A DNA stretch of 64,000 nucleotides from Lasiosphaeria ovina (lineage: Eukaryota > Ascomycota > Sordariomycetes > Sordariales > Lasiosphaeriaceae): positions 2,666,001 to 2,730,000 of the forward strand of contig JAULSN010000006.1 of assembly GCA_033439765.1 (NCBI GenBank), in the 5' to 3' direction. Below the pieces are notes generated by a model. That model searched no databases. It was not told the origin of the DNA and saw only the letters and a list, made by a program, of their open reading frames with translations. Every line of letters begins with the position of its first letter. Position 1 is the first letter of the stretch. The translations under genes were made by a program, and so were the position numbers. This document shows, in pieces, positions 45,619 to 55,598 of this stretch.

Positions 45619-47129
45619 TGCTGTGCTTTTGTGGTTGGGGGGGGGCAGGATGCTGAAATTGAAGAAGTGAGATGTACGATTATTGATTGAGAACCTGAAG
45701 CTGTGACGAACGATGTGGATGCTAGTATTGAGAAGGCTGGTGATCTCATATATATACCCATTCTTTGGAGCAGATAGGCAGATAACGCCTCGTATCTTTC
45801 TGCCTAAGACTGAGTCATTACCTCTGCGCCTCGCTGATCACCATTCCTAATCCAATTTTATACAAGAGTAAAAGTACCTAATCGAGGATTGACCGCTAAA
45901 GCCAAGTACTCAGTTATTCCGAGTGTTTAACGATACTATTAAGAGGCCTCCTTCCAATATTCGTGGAAATGTTACAACCCGGATACTCAGCATACTCAGA
46001 GGCATCTGAGGCCAAGCCACTTAGTGATAATAGTACCCAACGGTAGTAGCAAGTAAAGCCATGTACAGTCTTCTAAGTAAATAGGCCGATTCCTTACTTG
46101 GAAAGACAGTACGGCTTAGGTAATTTAGAATAAACTTTCCACACTATAAAGCTAGTACGTTTAAAAGCAGCTGAAATGCTCTCGGCTTAGTGGGTTTATC
46201 TTACCCTAACTTATAGACTAAACCAGCCGTGCGTTTAGCCCTAGGCAAGCCATGAGCCGCCTGTTGCTCCCACTGTCACGGCGGGCCGTGACACTCAGAT
46301 ACTGCCAGATGTAACCGGCTGTCAAGGTATGTCAACTGCATGCATGAGATAGATTAATAGTATCTGTCGGGGTACTGTCACAATTTGTAGAGCAAACAAG
46401 AATGATAACCCAACAATTTCACGAGATCTATAATATGAAGGAGAAAAGAAACAATTGATTGATCTATTCTGCCACTATGGAACTAGCTGTAAGATTCTCC
46501 ATTCTCCATTCATGTTCACTGCTATACTGCTACCCTCGGCAACGAGCTTGGCAACAGGCTAGTTGATTGCAAACAGAGGATCAATGATGTACTAATACAC
46601 GGTCTTTAAATATAGTTCATCTCGCCATAGCCCTGTATCTGTACCATGTTAGGGTACGAGTATTCCGGTTCGGGATGCGCGCCGCCTGTCGGTAGTTGCT
46701 CCATAATGCCCTGAGATTTGGCTAACTCCCCACGTATACTATCAATACCAAGACAGTCCTGTTACAATAGTCAAGAGACATATGATACTTCTAACAATTT
46801 CTATAGACGTTACGCAGTGTCTAGCCAGTGCCAAAAATCCGCTAAAGAGGGACCGTGAATGGGGCCATACGGCGGAATAGTAGGTCCCAAAAGTGGGACC
46901 ATAGGAACTTGAATCGAGAAGGGTTATTTTTAGTCGTTAATAGTAATTAGTATAGAATAACTAAGGCCATTTTCTGGGCCTATACTAATTTTAGCAAATC
47001 TTGCCTTTTCTATAGCACTACGTACCTATAAGACCTTAATTCCAGCTCTTCGTTACTATCGTTTTCCTCTCTTAATTCCTTTTTTTTTCTCCAGTACTTA
47101 TTTATCCTATTACAAAAGAAAAATACCTC
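45619..47129. other. 5' region of the chromodomain gene and gene-free DNA
   Basis: Normal to mildly TpA-rich DNA without a supported gene. A perfect 9-bp inverted repeat with a 2-base loop, TGTCACGGC-GG-GCCGTGACA, lies at 46,274-46,293. From about 46,850 the RIP signature returns. Confidence 0.5.
46274..46293. other. perfect hairpin, 9-bp stem
   Basis: TGTCACGGC and GCCGTGACA flank GG. It could be a cruciform or a binding site for a dimeric protein. Nothing nearby explains it. Confidence 0.6.
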
Positions 47130-47470
47130 TTCATCTATCCATCGCCACTTTCGTAGCCCTAGCTAGCCTAGTAACGGCGGTTAAATCCGGCTGGGAGCTT
47201 ATACGAATGGTGAGCAAAAAACGTAATGAGCGAGCTGCTATAGCGAAACAACTCTTCTCGAGACTAAATCGAGCATATAAGGATAATAGGCTATTAGAAA
47301 GACAGCTTCATTATTAGATTGACCGGCTCTCTACTATTGTGAATAATGAAGACTGTAAGTTAAACGATTTACGACCTAATCACTAAGGCTAACGTTATGA
47401 AGTAGCGGCTCTACGTCGAATAAAGAATCATATCCGAGGAATTTGAGGATACGGTTATAATAGAAGCTTC
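47130..47470 (+). pseudogene. short RIP-broken frame, unknown
   Basis: The text begins ATFVALASLVTAVKSGWELIR (one helix), continues KKRNERAAIAKQLFSRLNRA and NRLLERQLHY, then a TAG and more helical text. It resembles a small alpha-helical protein with an N-terminal hydrophobic segment. No ATG at the expected place. Family not recognised. Confidence 0.35.
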
Positions 47471-47992
47471 CTAATATATAGTCGGTAGCCTGAGGGAGTA
47501 ACGCCTAGTATAAGGAAAGCACACTTCAACCATGACCCGCATACTTCCCAAACCCCTAACCTACTTACACAACCACATACTGCCAGAGCTATAACTTAGC
47601 GCACTCACATAATTATACAGGAGGCCCAGCCCCTAATATCTATATATTTAATAGGTGTAGGGCAACTCAACTCCCGTCTCTATTACTTCTTAACTTTGAG
47701 TTTTCAAACTTTTTCTAAGAAAATCCTTATATAAGTAGTAGCCCTCGCCTACTACTCGTCGCGAGAGTTAGGTTAAAGACTTACACCTTGTATAGTTATT
47801 GCTCGCTTATATTATTACTACTATTATAATGACTTTAATTAGGCGTACCGTCCTTACCTTATAATATTCGAGATTATTTATCTTCCATCCACCTTCTAAA
47901 CTACCTTGAATATACCTTATTAACGTTAAACTTGTAATAAATTTAAATATATAAGAATATTAGTAACTCAGGTACTAGGATTAGTAGCACTG

Positions 47993-48477
47993 GTGACTTG
48001 GGATTAGGGGTCACCCCCTATTTTTTGCCAGTTTTCGTTATTTTTCTTGTATATAGATGTAAATACTAGGTTGGCCGTGCGGCACCCTAGTGAGTGGTCC
48101 ACACCCGTACTAGGGTCTTCGTATATGAAGCCGCCCAGGCCCCTAGGAAGGTAGTTAATAGGGGATGCGATTTTACTTCCTCTAATCGGACCAGAAGGTC
48201 ATCATTAACGACGAAAAACACACTCTTTAACGCTCTTTTTGTTGCCGCCCTGTATACTGCCCATCGTATGCCGCCTATTATATGTCGCCCCGCGTATTAC
48301 ATTTTGACGCCGCACCCTATCTATTACTCTCTATATGCCGCATTTTCCTATCTGAACCTATGAGACTCTTCTCTCCCTCCGATTAGAGGGAGCCTGTATG
48401 ACAAAGTCTGTAGGAAGCCCTGCAGACTACTACATGACTGCGTTTTTGTTGTTGTAGTAGGAGCTGTGTTCCTGCAC
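47993..48477 (-). repeat. ~485-bp dispersed repeat, copy B (inverted)
   Basis: Reverse-complement counterpart of copy A (43,721-44,190) over its whole length, including GGGATTAGGGGTCACCCC at one end and GGAGCTGTGTTCCTGCAC at the other. Divergence is perhaps 20-25 percent, including transitions and small indels. Its immediate flanks give an ACTGGTG/CACCAGT inverted pair, so it may have short terminal inverted repeats. Confidence 0.7.
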
Positions 48478-48748
48478 CAGTCCACTAGTAACGGTGACGA
48501 GGCAGAAACGTTTATTATATTATAGACCGTTCACTAGGGACTATCTAATTACTAATCTATAGCTCCCCTCGAGCTCTCTGAGAACGCGCAGCTTTTTATA
48601 CCTTAATTACTAGTCCGTGCTCCATTAGCCTATTGTTATAATCCAACTCTAGTTAAGGTGAGCATACTGAATGCAGGTGGTTCAAGTGGACAACTGAGCT
48701 AGTAGTGTGACAGGTATGAAAATAGCTAAAGATAGTCCTACTTTCCTA
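48478..48748. other. intergenic
   Basis: No feature seen. Confidence 0.4.
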
Positions 48749-49507
48749 CTATTTACACCTAGTAGAAGTCGTCCAATCCGTAGTCCAAGAAGTCGCTTGG
48801 ATTGTCCGGGTCGTCCAGGGATGGCCGCTATAATCAATATTAATATAGTGGGTCTTATAAATAATACCTGTGGCTATTCCCAAGACAACCACAGAACAAA
48901 TCGGGATAGTAGCTGTCAAACTACTATGGGATATAGAAGGTTCTATAATACTATAAGATATTATTGTTAGTAGGGTCGGCATAGTTATAGTGCTACTCGT
49001 ATTAGGATTTCTAATAGAAATACTATTAGATATAGAAGTCGATGCGGTAATAGTATTGCTTTTAGAAGTGCCTCCGCTACCAGCGTAGTTTGTAGAAATT
49101 ACCATACGGTTATAGGCGAATTAGGAGGTTGAGTATATCCTAAAAGAAGTTAGTATAGTATTAAAAGATCTTCATAATAGAAATATACTAATAGAGGAGC
49201 GCATTTCTACTTGATATATTTAAAGGTAGTTTAAAATTAGCAGAATCACATCCACTCCAAGTAAAAGTTTGTGGATAATCTGAGCTAGTATTAAATACGA
49301 GCGTAGCGTTATATAGTTGGCTAGAGTTGGAGTTTTGGAGACTAAGGTATAATAAGTATGCGTTTCGAATTATTATAACCTTAGAGCTTTACCTTTTGAA
49401 AATAATAGAATCTCCGGGCACTACCTATAACGGAGGTGCAAAGACATAGACGGTCGAGTTTATAGCTATAACGATCCGAATTAAAAGTAGAGTAACTAAG
49501 AGCTTCA
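48749..49507 (-). pseudogene. secreted/surface glycoprotein with membrane anchor, RIP pseudogene
   Basis: From ATG (complement of 49,505-49,507) the frame starts MKLLVTLLLIRIVIAINSTV, a signal peptide. It continues APPL-stop-VVPGDSIIFK, NSNSSQLYNATLVFN and YPQTFTWSGCDSANFKLPL with several N-x-S/T sequons. After a change of frame come a Ser/Thr-rich stretch (SISNSISIRNPNTSSTIT) and a hydrophobic segment (ATIPICSVVVLGIATGIIY). Signal peptide, glycosylated ectodomain, Ser/Thr stalk and one transmembrane helix form the usual layout of fungal surface sensors. Many TAG/TAA codons abolish it. Confidence 0.6.
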
Positions 49508-50004
49508 TTTTAATAGCGCTTAGGAGATTTTATATAGGTGGTAGGCTAGGAGGACTAATTTATATACTGGTTTTATTAGAGAAGTAAGTACCCTTTATTT
49601 GGGCATAAGTATGAATCTTGGACCTTAAGGGAAGTAGTATAGCGGGAACAAAATTAGGACCTAGTTTAATAAAAGTAGATCTAAAATCGGGGCGCTTTAC
49701 CTAGTTAATTAAGTTGCAATACTCTCGAGATCATAGTATTATGAATAATTATTAGTAAGTTGATTCATAGGTCAGTAGCCTAAATTGGTAATAGCCTAAA
49801 ACAGGGTTTAATGGTTCTAAGCCTAAAACTAAGGTCGGCGAAATAGTACTGGCTAAGAAATTCAAGTTAGTTACCCAGAACTTGGCTCATACTAGCTACC
49901 TTATAAAACCTCAGTAAGTACAAGTTATAAATAAGCAATATTCTCCGTTACTTTTCCAGCATTTTAGAAATTATCTACCGGTCTACTATAATATTGAAAA
50001 TAAC
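49508..50004. other. RIP-eroded intergenic tract
   Basis: No gene seen. It may include divergent promoters for the two pseudogenes on either side, which point away from each other. Confidence 0.4.
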
Positions 50005-50886
50005 ATATACTGGTTTCTCCTCCTATCAATAGTTCTAATTAATCAAAGCCTCGCTCACTCTTGGAATGAGTAGCTTATAGTGATTATTAACGGAATATTT
50101 ACTAGAAGGAATGGCTACTCCCGTGGTTATATTTCTCGTAGCGATCCGGGCTTTAGTAATAGTATAATAGTATATCTACTACCACCTACGGCCTCAGGAA
50201 GAACGAGAGTTAACGATATAGATCTTTTGTACGCGCTAATATAAAGAATATAGAACCAAATAGTAAATTACCCGCGCCTATAAGTATCACCTAGGTCCTA
50301 CCTGGCTATTAAGTACCTTGAGAATAGATATGTCACCTTACCGTAGAACCAGCCAGGGAAACCATTAGGAGCCGGAACTATATACGTCTTCGGAACCAGT
50401 TAGCCGGATAGTAATAAGCGGCTAACCGACGTTCTACTATAGACTACGGATAGTACTAGGGGAAATGGGCGTGGTAAACTTTTAGCTATTCAGAATTTTG
50501 ATAATAATCGTTATTATTAACTTAATAACGGTAATATTTCACTCGCTCGCTAGAAGGCCTTTCCTAACCCCTATCCTAATAAACCCGGATCCGTATATGA
50601 ATAATGGTGTAAGACCGATGTCATGATACTAGTAGACCTTCTAATTGGCTCTTTATATATAATTTACTAGATATGGTAATGGCCGACGAGGTCAGGAGCT
50701 CCTGGTCTTCTATATGGGAAGGACGAGTATTATACTACGTGTTCTGACCTTGATATTGCCGTAAGTTATATTTATGATAAACCACTAAATCTCCTCTCTT
50801 ATCAGGACCCATAGGTATTTGTAGTTACAGATTTTCGGTCTCGTGCTACGTCTGTAGCTGAATCTTGAGATCCTAATTATAGATAA
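50005..50886 (+). pseudogene. DUF7492-like secreted protein, RIP pseudogene with lost start
   Basis: One frame of 294 codons runs from ATA at 50,005 (ATG-to-ATA change) to TAA at 50,884-50,886. A signal peptide (WFLLLSIVLINQSLA) precedes HSW. The text goes on with NGYSRGYISRSDPGFSNSII, YLLPPT, YLAIKYLENRYVTLP, PGKPLGAGTIYVFGTS, RGKLLAIQNFDNNRYYQLNN and WCKTDVMI. The order resembles the fungal extracellular family usually labelled DUF7492, whose function is unknown. About ten stops are present, all at Gln, Trp or Arg-type positions. The His directly after the signal peptide and GH-like surroundings suggest a copper-type site, which is speculation. Confidence 0.6.
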
Positions 50887-52022
50887 TAAATTGATAGTAA
50901 AGCATTATATAGAAATATACTTAGTTAACTTAATTTAGAAGTATTTCTTCTGGATTCCTGTAATTATGAATTAGGATCTAACTTGAAATATTACTTAAGT
51001 AGTTCTCGAACTTAACTGATAAGTCCCTCTTTTATATAATATAAGTTCCTTCTGAGAAGGTCTTTCTGTTAGCGGTAGACCCGGAGAATAATTAGACTGC
51101 AATCAAACTCGAAACTGAATGAAGCTCTTAACTCGATCGTGTCCAAGCAGACTCCTAGACAGGGTCTCGCTCCAAAAATTGCGCTTACGCATATTAATTA
51201 GCCTAAAAGCAAATAACGGAGGGGGGTCTAGGTCTACTATAGTTTTGATAGGTAGGTATTGTCCGGGCCGAATGGAGAAAGTCAATCGGTTTGAGGAAGA
51301 GAAGCAACAAAACAGCTGAGTCCGAGGGAACTAAGATTCTTATAAGCAACGACCGGTAGCCTAGGTACCAACCTAGTTGACTAGTAGGAAGACAGCGTGA
51401 AGCAACACGGGACCTTTTATTCAGTTAAATTAGGATATTACAGTCTATATGACTAACAAAACTCACCGCCGCCCTCCGTTTTCCGAAATGGTTGCATAAT
51501 TAAGAGGGAGCAGAGAGTTAATATGTGGGCTGAGTTGAGAGAGTAGTCTATAGTTATTACTTGATCTAGTATTTAATTTTCACTCCATTGTCTAGTTTCA
51601 CTAGCCTGTGAGAATCCTACCAAGAGTAGAGCCCGCCAATCAGCCGCTTACTAGTCCCTCTAAAAGATCTTCCCAAGCTCCCGACAAAGCAGACCACAGC
51701 TTGCAATAAGCATTACGCAGCCTATACGCATTAGCACTTCTTCAAAGCTGCCAATTTATTATATAATATTTATGAAGATTTTATAAGGGAAGAGGCTATT
51801 CAAACTATCAAGTAGACTAATGGCGCCTTCGAGCTACTGAAGACGTCTTTAACAATCTATAGAAAGAAAAACAAATTCTTCCTAGATAAAAACTATAAAA
51901 GCACCGAGCAAAGAAAGCACAAATAGATAAGGTCCAGCGTCTACCGGCCGATATATAAAGGCGGGGAGTTTAGCCAGACCATATTATACAGCTATACTAA
52001 GAAAGTTAGCCCTTTTTTTCTA
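50887..52022. other. gene-free, mixed composition
   Basis: From 51,400 to 51,760 the DNA is close to normal. From 51,760 it is RIP-affected again and gives plus-strand text (AANLLYNIYEDFIREEAIQ, FLDKNYKSTEQRKHK) of an unidentified remnant near 51,740-52,000. Confidence 0.4.
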
Positions 52023-53441
52023 CTATATATCTAAAGCCCAATCCCTTTTCTTATCGTCAAGCTCCAATATATCGTCGACCCCGAGTAGATCGAATATAGA
52101 AGAGAGAAACTCGACTCTTAGATCTTCTAATTTCTTCTTATTAGATGGCGGCGACTTGGACTTTCCGCGTATTGACCGAGAAGGTAATAAGTAGCTAATA
52201 CCTAGCGACTTCTTACGTTGCTTCTGGATTAGAGATCCGGCTAAGCCAACTGAAGGCGATCTATTATTAGCCACGCGTCTGCCGGTGGTTGATTCCTCGT
52301 ACCGATTCTCTACTTCGACCGTAGCTATATAGATCGCGATATTAGCGTCCTCCTTTCCCCATCTATTTCGTAGAGCTAATCGTGGTTCCCAGCTCTTCGT
52401 TTTCTTCCTATTAATATCCTAAAGAACCAAAACTCTAGTACTAATACCTTTCCAGTTATGGACTAATTTAGGGTTAATAAGTCCTAGATTATTACGAGAA
52501 ATACGAGAACCCCGGATTGACCAAGCAACTCCAAAAATTCCCAATATATAGCGCTTCGTATATCTATATTTACCAGTATCCTTTCGCTGGTCTCCGTATC
52601 TATTATATGGATTAGAAACGTTTTCCTTAGCTGGTAGTCTATCCTTATACTTAGCCGGAAATGCGGCCTTTCTAATACGATACCTTACGACGCTTTTCTT
52701 TCTATAGCTATTAATATACTTAATGGACCTAACGCGAGCCCACCCGATAGTTTCGACGTCTTTTATAGGATTTGTCCCCGGAAAAGAGAATAATACTTTG
52801 CTATACTTATTATCGAAATATGCCGTAGAGTCGGACTTAGAGCCGGAATTAAATATAGAGTTAGAGTCGGAGTCGGAGTTGGAGTTAGAGCCGGAGGCAG
52901 AGTCATTACTGGAGTTAGAGTCAGAGTTAGAGACGAGGACATCTCTACTACGGGGAAGAAATAGACCGTCGTCCTTATCGTTACTCTTAATAGAATCCAT
53001 AATTTTTGAACTGGAAGACTTTCCATTACCTTAGTCTACCTTCTTGGCTTTCTTTGCCTTGGCCTTTTTCTTCGTCTTCTCTTTCTCTACCTTATTAGCT
53101 TTCTTCTCCGCTTCCTCTGCCTTGTCGGTCTTTGCTTTATCTGCTTTTTTCACCTCCTCTATACTGTGCTCTGCCTCTTCCGTCTTCACATCCGGATCCG
53201 GCTCCCGACCCGCCCCCGCATTACCTGCTTCTTCATCCACGAGATCGACTTCATTAGTCATATCAATATCAGCGGCCTCCAGCTAATCAAGCGTTATGAT
53301 AGCTAGTTCTTCGTCTTTTCGCCTAAGAATTTCTTCTAGATACTGAATTTTCTCTTTACTTTGCTACTCTTGCGCTTTCAGGAGACGAGTTTCCATTTTC
53401 TTCCTTCGGGCCTCCCCGCGTCTAATATTGGTATTAGCCAT
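52023..53441 (-). pseudogene. charged, low-complexity nuclear-type protein, RIP pseudogene
   Basis: A single frame of 473 codons from ATG (53,439-53,441 complement) to 52,023 has only four in-frame stops. The order is an N-terminal Arg/Lys/Glu helix (IRRGEARRKKMETRLLKAQE), an acidic stretch, and a Lys/Glu/Ala repeat (KKADKAKTDKAEEAEKKANK). A Ser/Asn/Asp repeat follows (SNSDSNSSNDSASGSNSNSD), then a conserved-looking domain (WARVRSIKYINSYRKKSVVR, RYTKRYILGIFGVAWSI). The segment KKTKSWEPRLALRNRWGKED is faintly chromodomain-like. The last part is basic. The family is unknown to me. The base bias is much weaker than in other pseudogenes, so this copy was killed recently or lightly. Confidence 0.55.
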
Positions 53442-54229
53442 TCTATAAGGAAAAGTTTGATGAAGACGTTTAAGAAGTAGTGGTGGGTTTCTCCTAAGGC
53501 TTGCTTGCTTCTGCTCAGGAAATTTCTCCATCTGGAGAAACTTAAATATTTATATTGGATAAATAGTCCCAGCTTTGGGCCTAATACTATGAAGAGGGCC
53601 CAGAACCGGCCTGCAACTAAATCTTGAAACCCTTAGACCCATTTCCGGGGCTACCGAGGAGGACAAAATAGGGCGCTCCTTTACTCTTTAGAGAGGTGCT
53701 AAAAATGGCCTATTAGTCCAGGATTTGGGTTATTGTACAGCTTACCTAAAATAACCGAACATAATCGGTCAGGCGCAGGGTATAGTACTGAGAACCACCC
53801 CAGACTTTGATATAGCTTCGATAGCCGAATATTTCCCCGGGTCCAGAATATAGATACATAAGGCGTGTGCATGTGATATGTGAACCCAGTTCCGGGTCAT
53901 TCTAAATGGCCATATTCTGAACCGCCCTCTTGTTCTTGAACCGGATTTTGAACATCGTAGAATTGGCTCTGAAGTACAGCCAGCTGTAAAGACATTAAGA
54001 GTGTTGACGTATATATGTATCGTCATGAGCATAAATATCTTCCTCCTCGTACAACACGAACGAAAAATGTAACGAGGCCCACACAGTGTGTATTAGCAAG
54101 TGGCGCATACAGTCTACACGCGTGGCGAATCGAGGTACCGAGGACAATAATGGTCAGCTAGTGTGACTTCGCACGTGATATTTCTTCGCTGCCGAAAATG
54201 CGGCCACAGTCAGCCAGCTTGCCAGCTTG
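53442..54229. other. intergenic, no gene seen
   Basis: Near-normal composition. It may contain the promoter of the minus-strand pseudogene on its left side. Confidence 0.45.
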
Positions 54230-54930
54230 CCGGCTTAGAGCACAGGAGACGCAAACCGCTTGCGGTTTGCCTACAAAGAGCCTGGAGAAACGAAGCTTGA
54301 TTTAAAGGGCCGTCGACGATGGACCGGGCACAGCCTTTGCAAACTCAGTCTGCCTCGCTCAAAAGCGGCCCCACCGGAGTGTCTCACCATCGATGCCACG
54401 CTTCCATCTAACGCGCGCCCTGGAACATCATCCCGGCCAGAAATCGTCGCCACAACCAGCGCGGGCTTCGCCGCGCGGCTCCCCGCAGCACAAACCGACT
54501 CAACAGAACGCTCCCTTTCCTTCAACAGAGCCCTGCTTTCCTACTTTTCCTTCCACGGCAGCGATCCCACGGAGATACACAGAATTTTCTAGAATCTTCG
54601 GACCTAGCTTCGAATTGCCGCGTTTCCTTGAGACCCTCGAGGGGGGCTCCCGCCCCCACCCTCGAAACAACGGGATCGGCGCCGCGCTTCGCGGCGCCCC
54701 TCGGCTTACATCTCCGCCTTCCGCGGGCCTCTCGGAATCACAAACGCCTCGGGCCCCAAAGCCCCTCGAAACCACGGCATCAACAGCATCATCGATACCA
54801 CGTGCGGCATTCGACGGCTTCAATGATCCCGTACGGAATCAACGATGCCGGGCGCGGCAGGGCAAGTGCCCGAGGGATTCCTTCGGTTAGGGGCAGGGCC
54901 CGAGGGCCCGATGGGGAGTATTTAGATCTG
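54230..54930. other. GC-rich segment of unclear nature with a strong hairpin
   Basis: This is the most GC-rich and least RIP-affected part of the window, open in several frames on both strands because stops are rare. The open frames are Arg/Pro/Ser-rich and do not resemble a family. A 9-bp perfect inverted repeat GCAAACCGC-TT-GCGGTTTGC lies at 54,251-54,270. Other small palindromes (GCGCCGCGCTTCGCGGCGCC near 54,678-54,700; GGGCCCGAGGGCCC near 54,896-54,909) follow. It might be the 5' part of a retroelement, an exon cluster or a promoter island. Confidence 0.45.
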
Positions 54931-55289
54931 TTCCTACTTCGAAGGCTCGAACCCCTCATTCCGTTCTTTAGATTCAAGTCATCAATTACACTCTTTGGCA
55001 CATTTGTTTCTATCCCACGTTCCCAATCTAAATGCTTCGTAATCCAGCCTTGTGCTATGGTGCTCCATAAACCTTGCACCCAAAGCAACGACCCCCCTAT
55101 CAGGTAGTACAAAGAATTACTAGTCAGCCGGGAACGCTGGGGATATAGGCTCGAGGAAGCTGAGAGAAGTAGGAAGTAGAAAGAGAATCGAGATGCTCCT
55201 CCTCAGAGACCTTCTGTTGGAGCTCGGAAGTCTTACGATACATCCGCTCGGCCACGGAAGGAAAAGATTAGCGGCATCTGTAAGGGATG
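54931..55289. other. 3' flank of the HeLo gene
   Basis: On the minus strand a readable segment (LYYLIGGSLLWVQGLWSTIA, about 55,110-54,950) may be part of a gene but lacks start and context. No other feature. Confidence 0.35.
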
Positions 55290-55598
55290 TCATATGCCCC
55301 GGTATAACGCGGGCTCCTGTGGGGGCAGGGAATATGCTAGGTTGCTCTCAGATCTCTCTAAAGGCGGCGTGTGAGGCGGGACAAGCTGGACTTCTGCAGA
55401 CGGCTGTTGGGTTCTCGCCGTGAACGTGCCAAAGAACTTCCGTTTCCAAGGGTCAGGACTGCGTGAAATCTGCAGCTGCCATATCTCGGCTTCGCGGGGC
55501 ACCCTAGGGCCAGAGCTCTTCGTCATAATTGGGTAGAGACATTTCAACTCCCCCAAGAGCACCGCTCTAGATAGTCGCTCTCCAACGCTAGTCCTAAG

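Noticed and set aside
43721..48477. composite transposon with long terminal inverted repeats as a certainty
   Set aside because: Inverted arrangement is clear, but no matching target-site duplication was found at the outer ends, so two independent insertions remain possible.
53044..53286. plus-strand Phe/Ala/Ser-rich frame
   Set aside because: Antisense of the Lys/Glu repeat of the minus-strand pseudogene.
54260..55107. several plus- and minus-strand frames of 80-165 codons
   Set aside because: GC-rich DNA has few stops. The proteins are Arg/Pro/Ser text with no domain, and the frames overlap each other on both strands.
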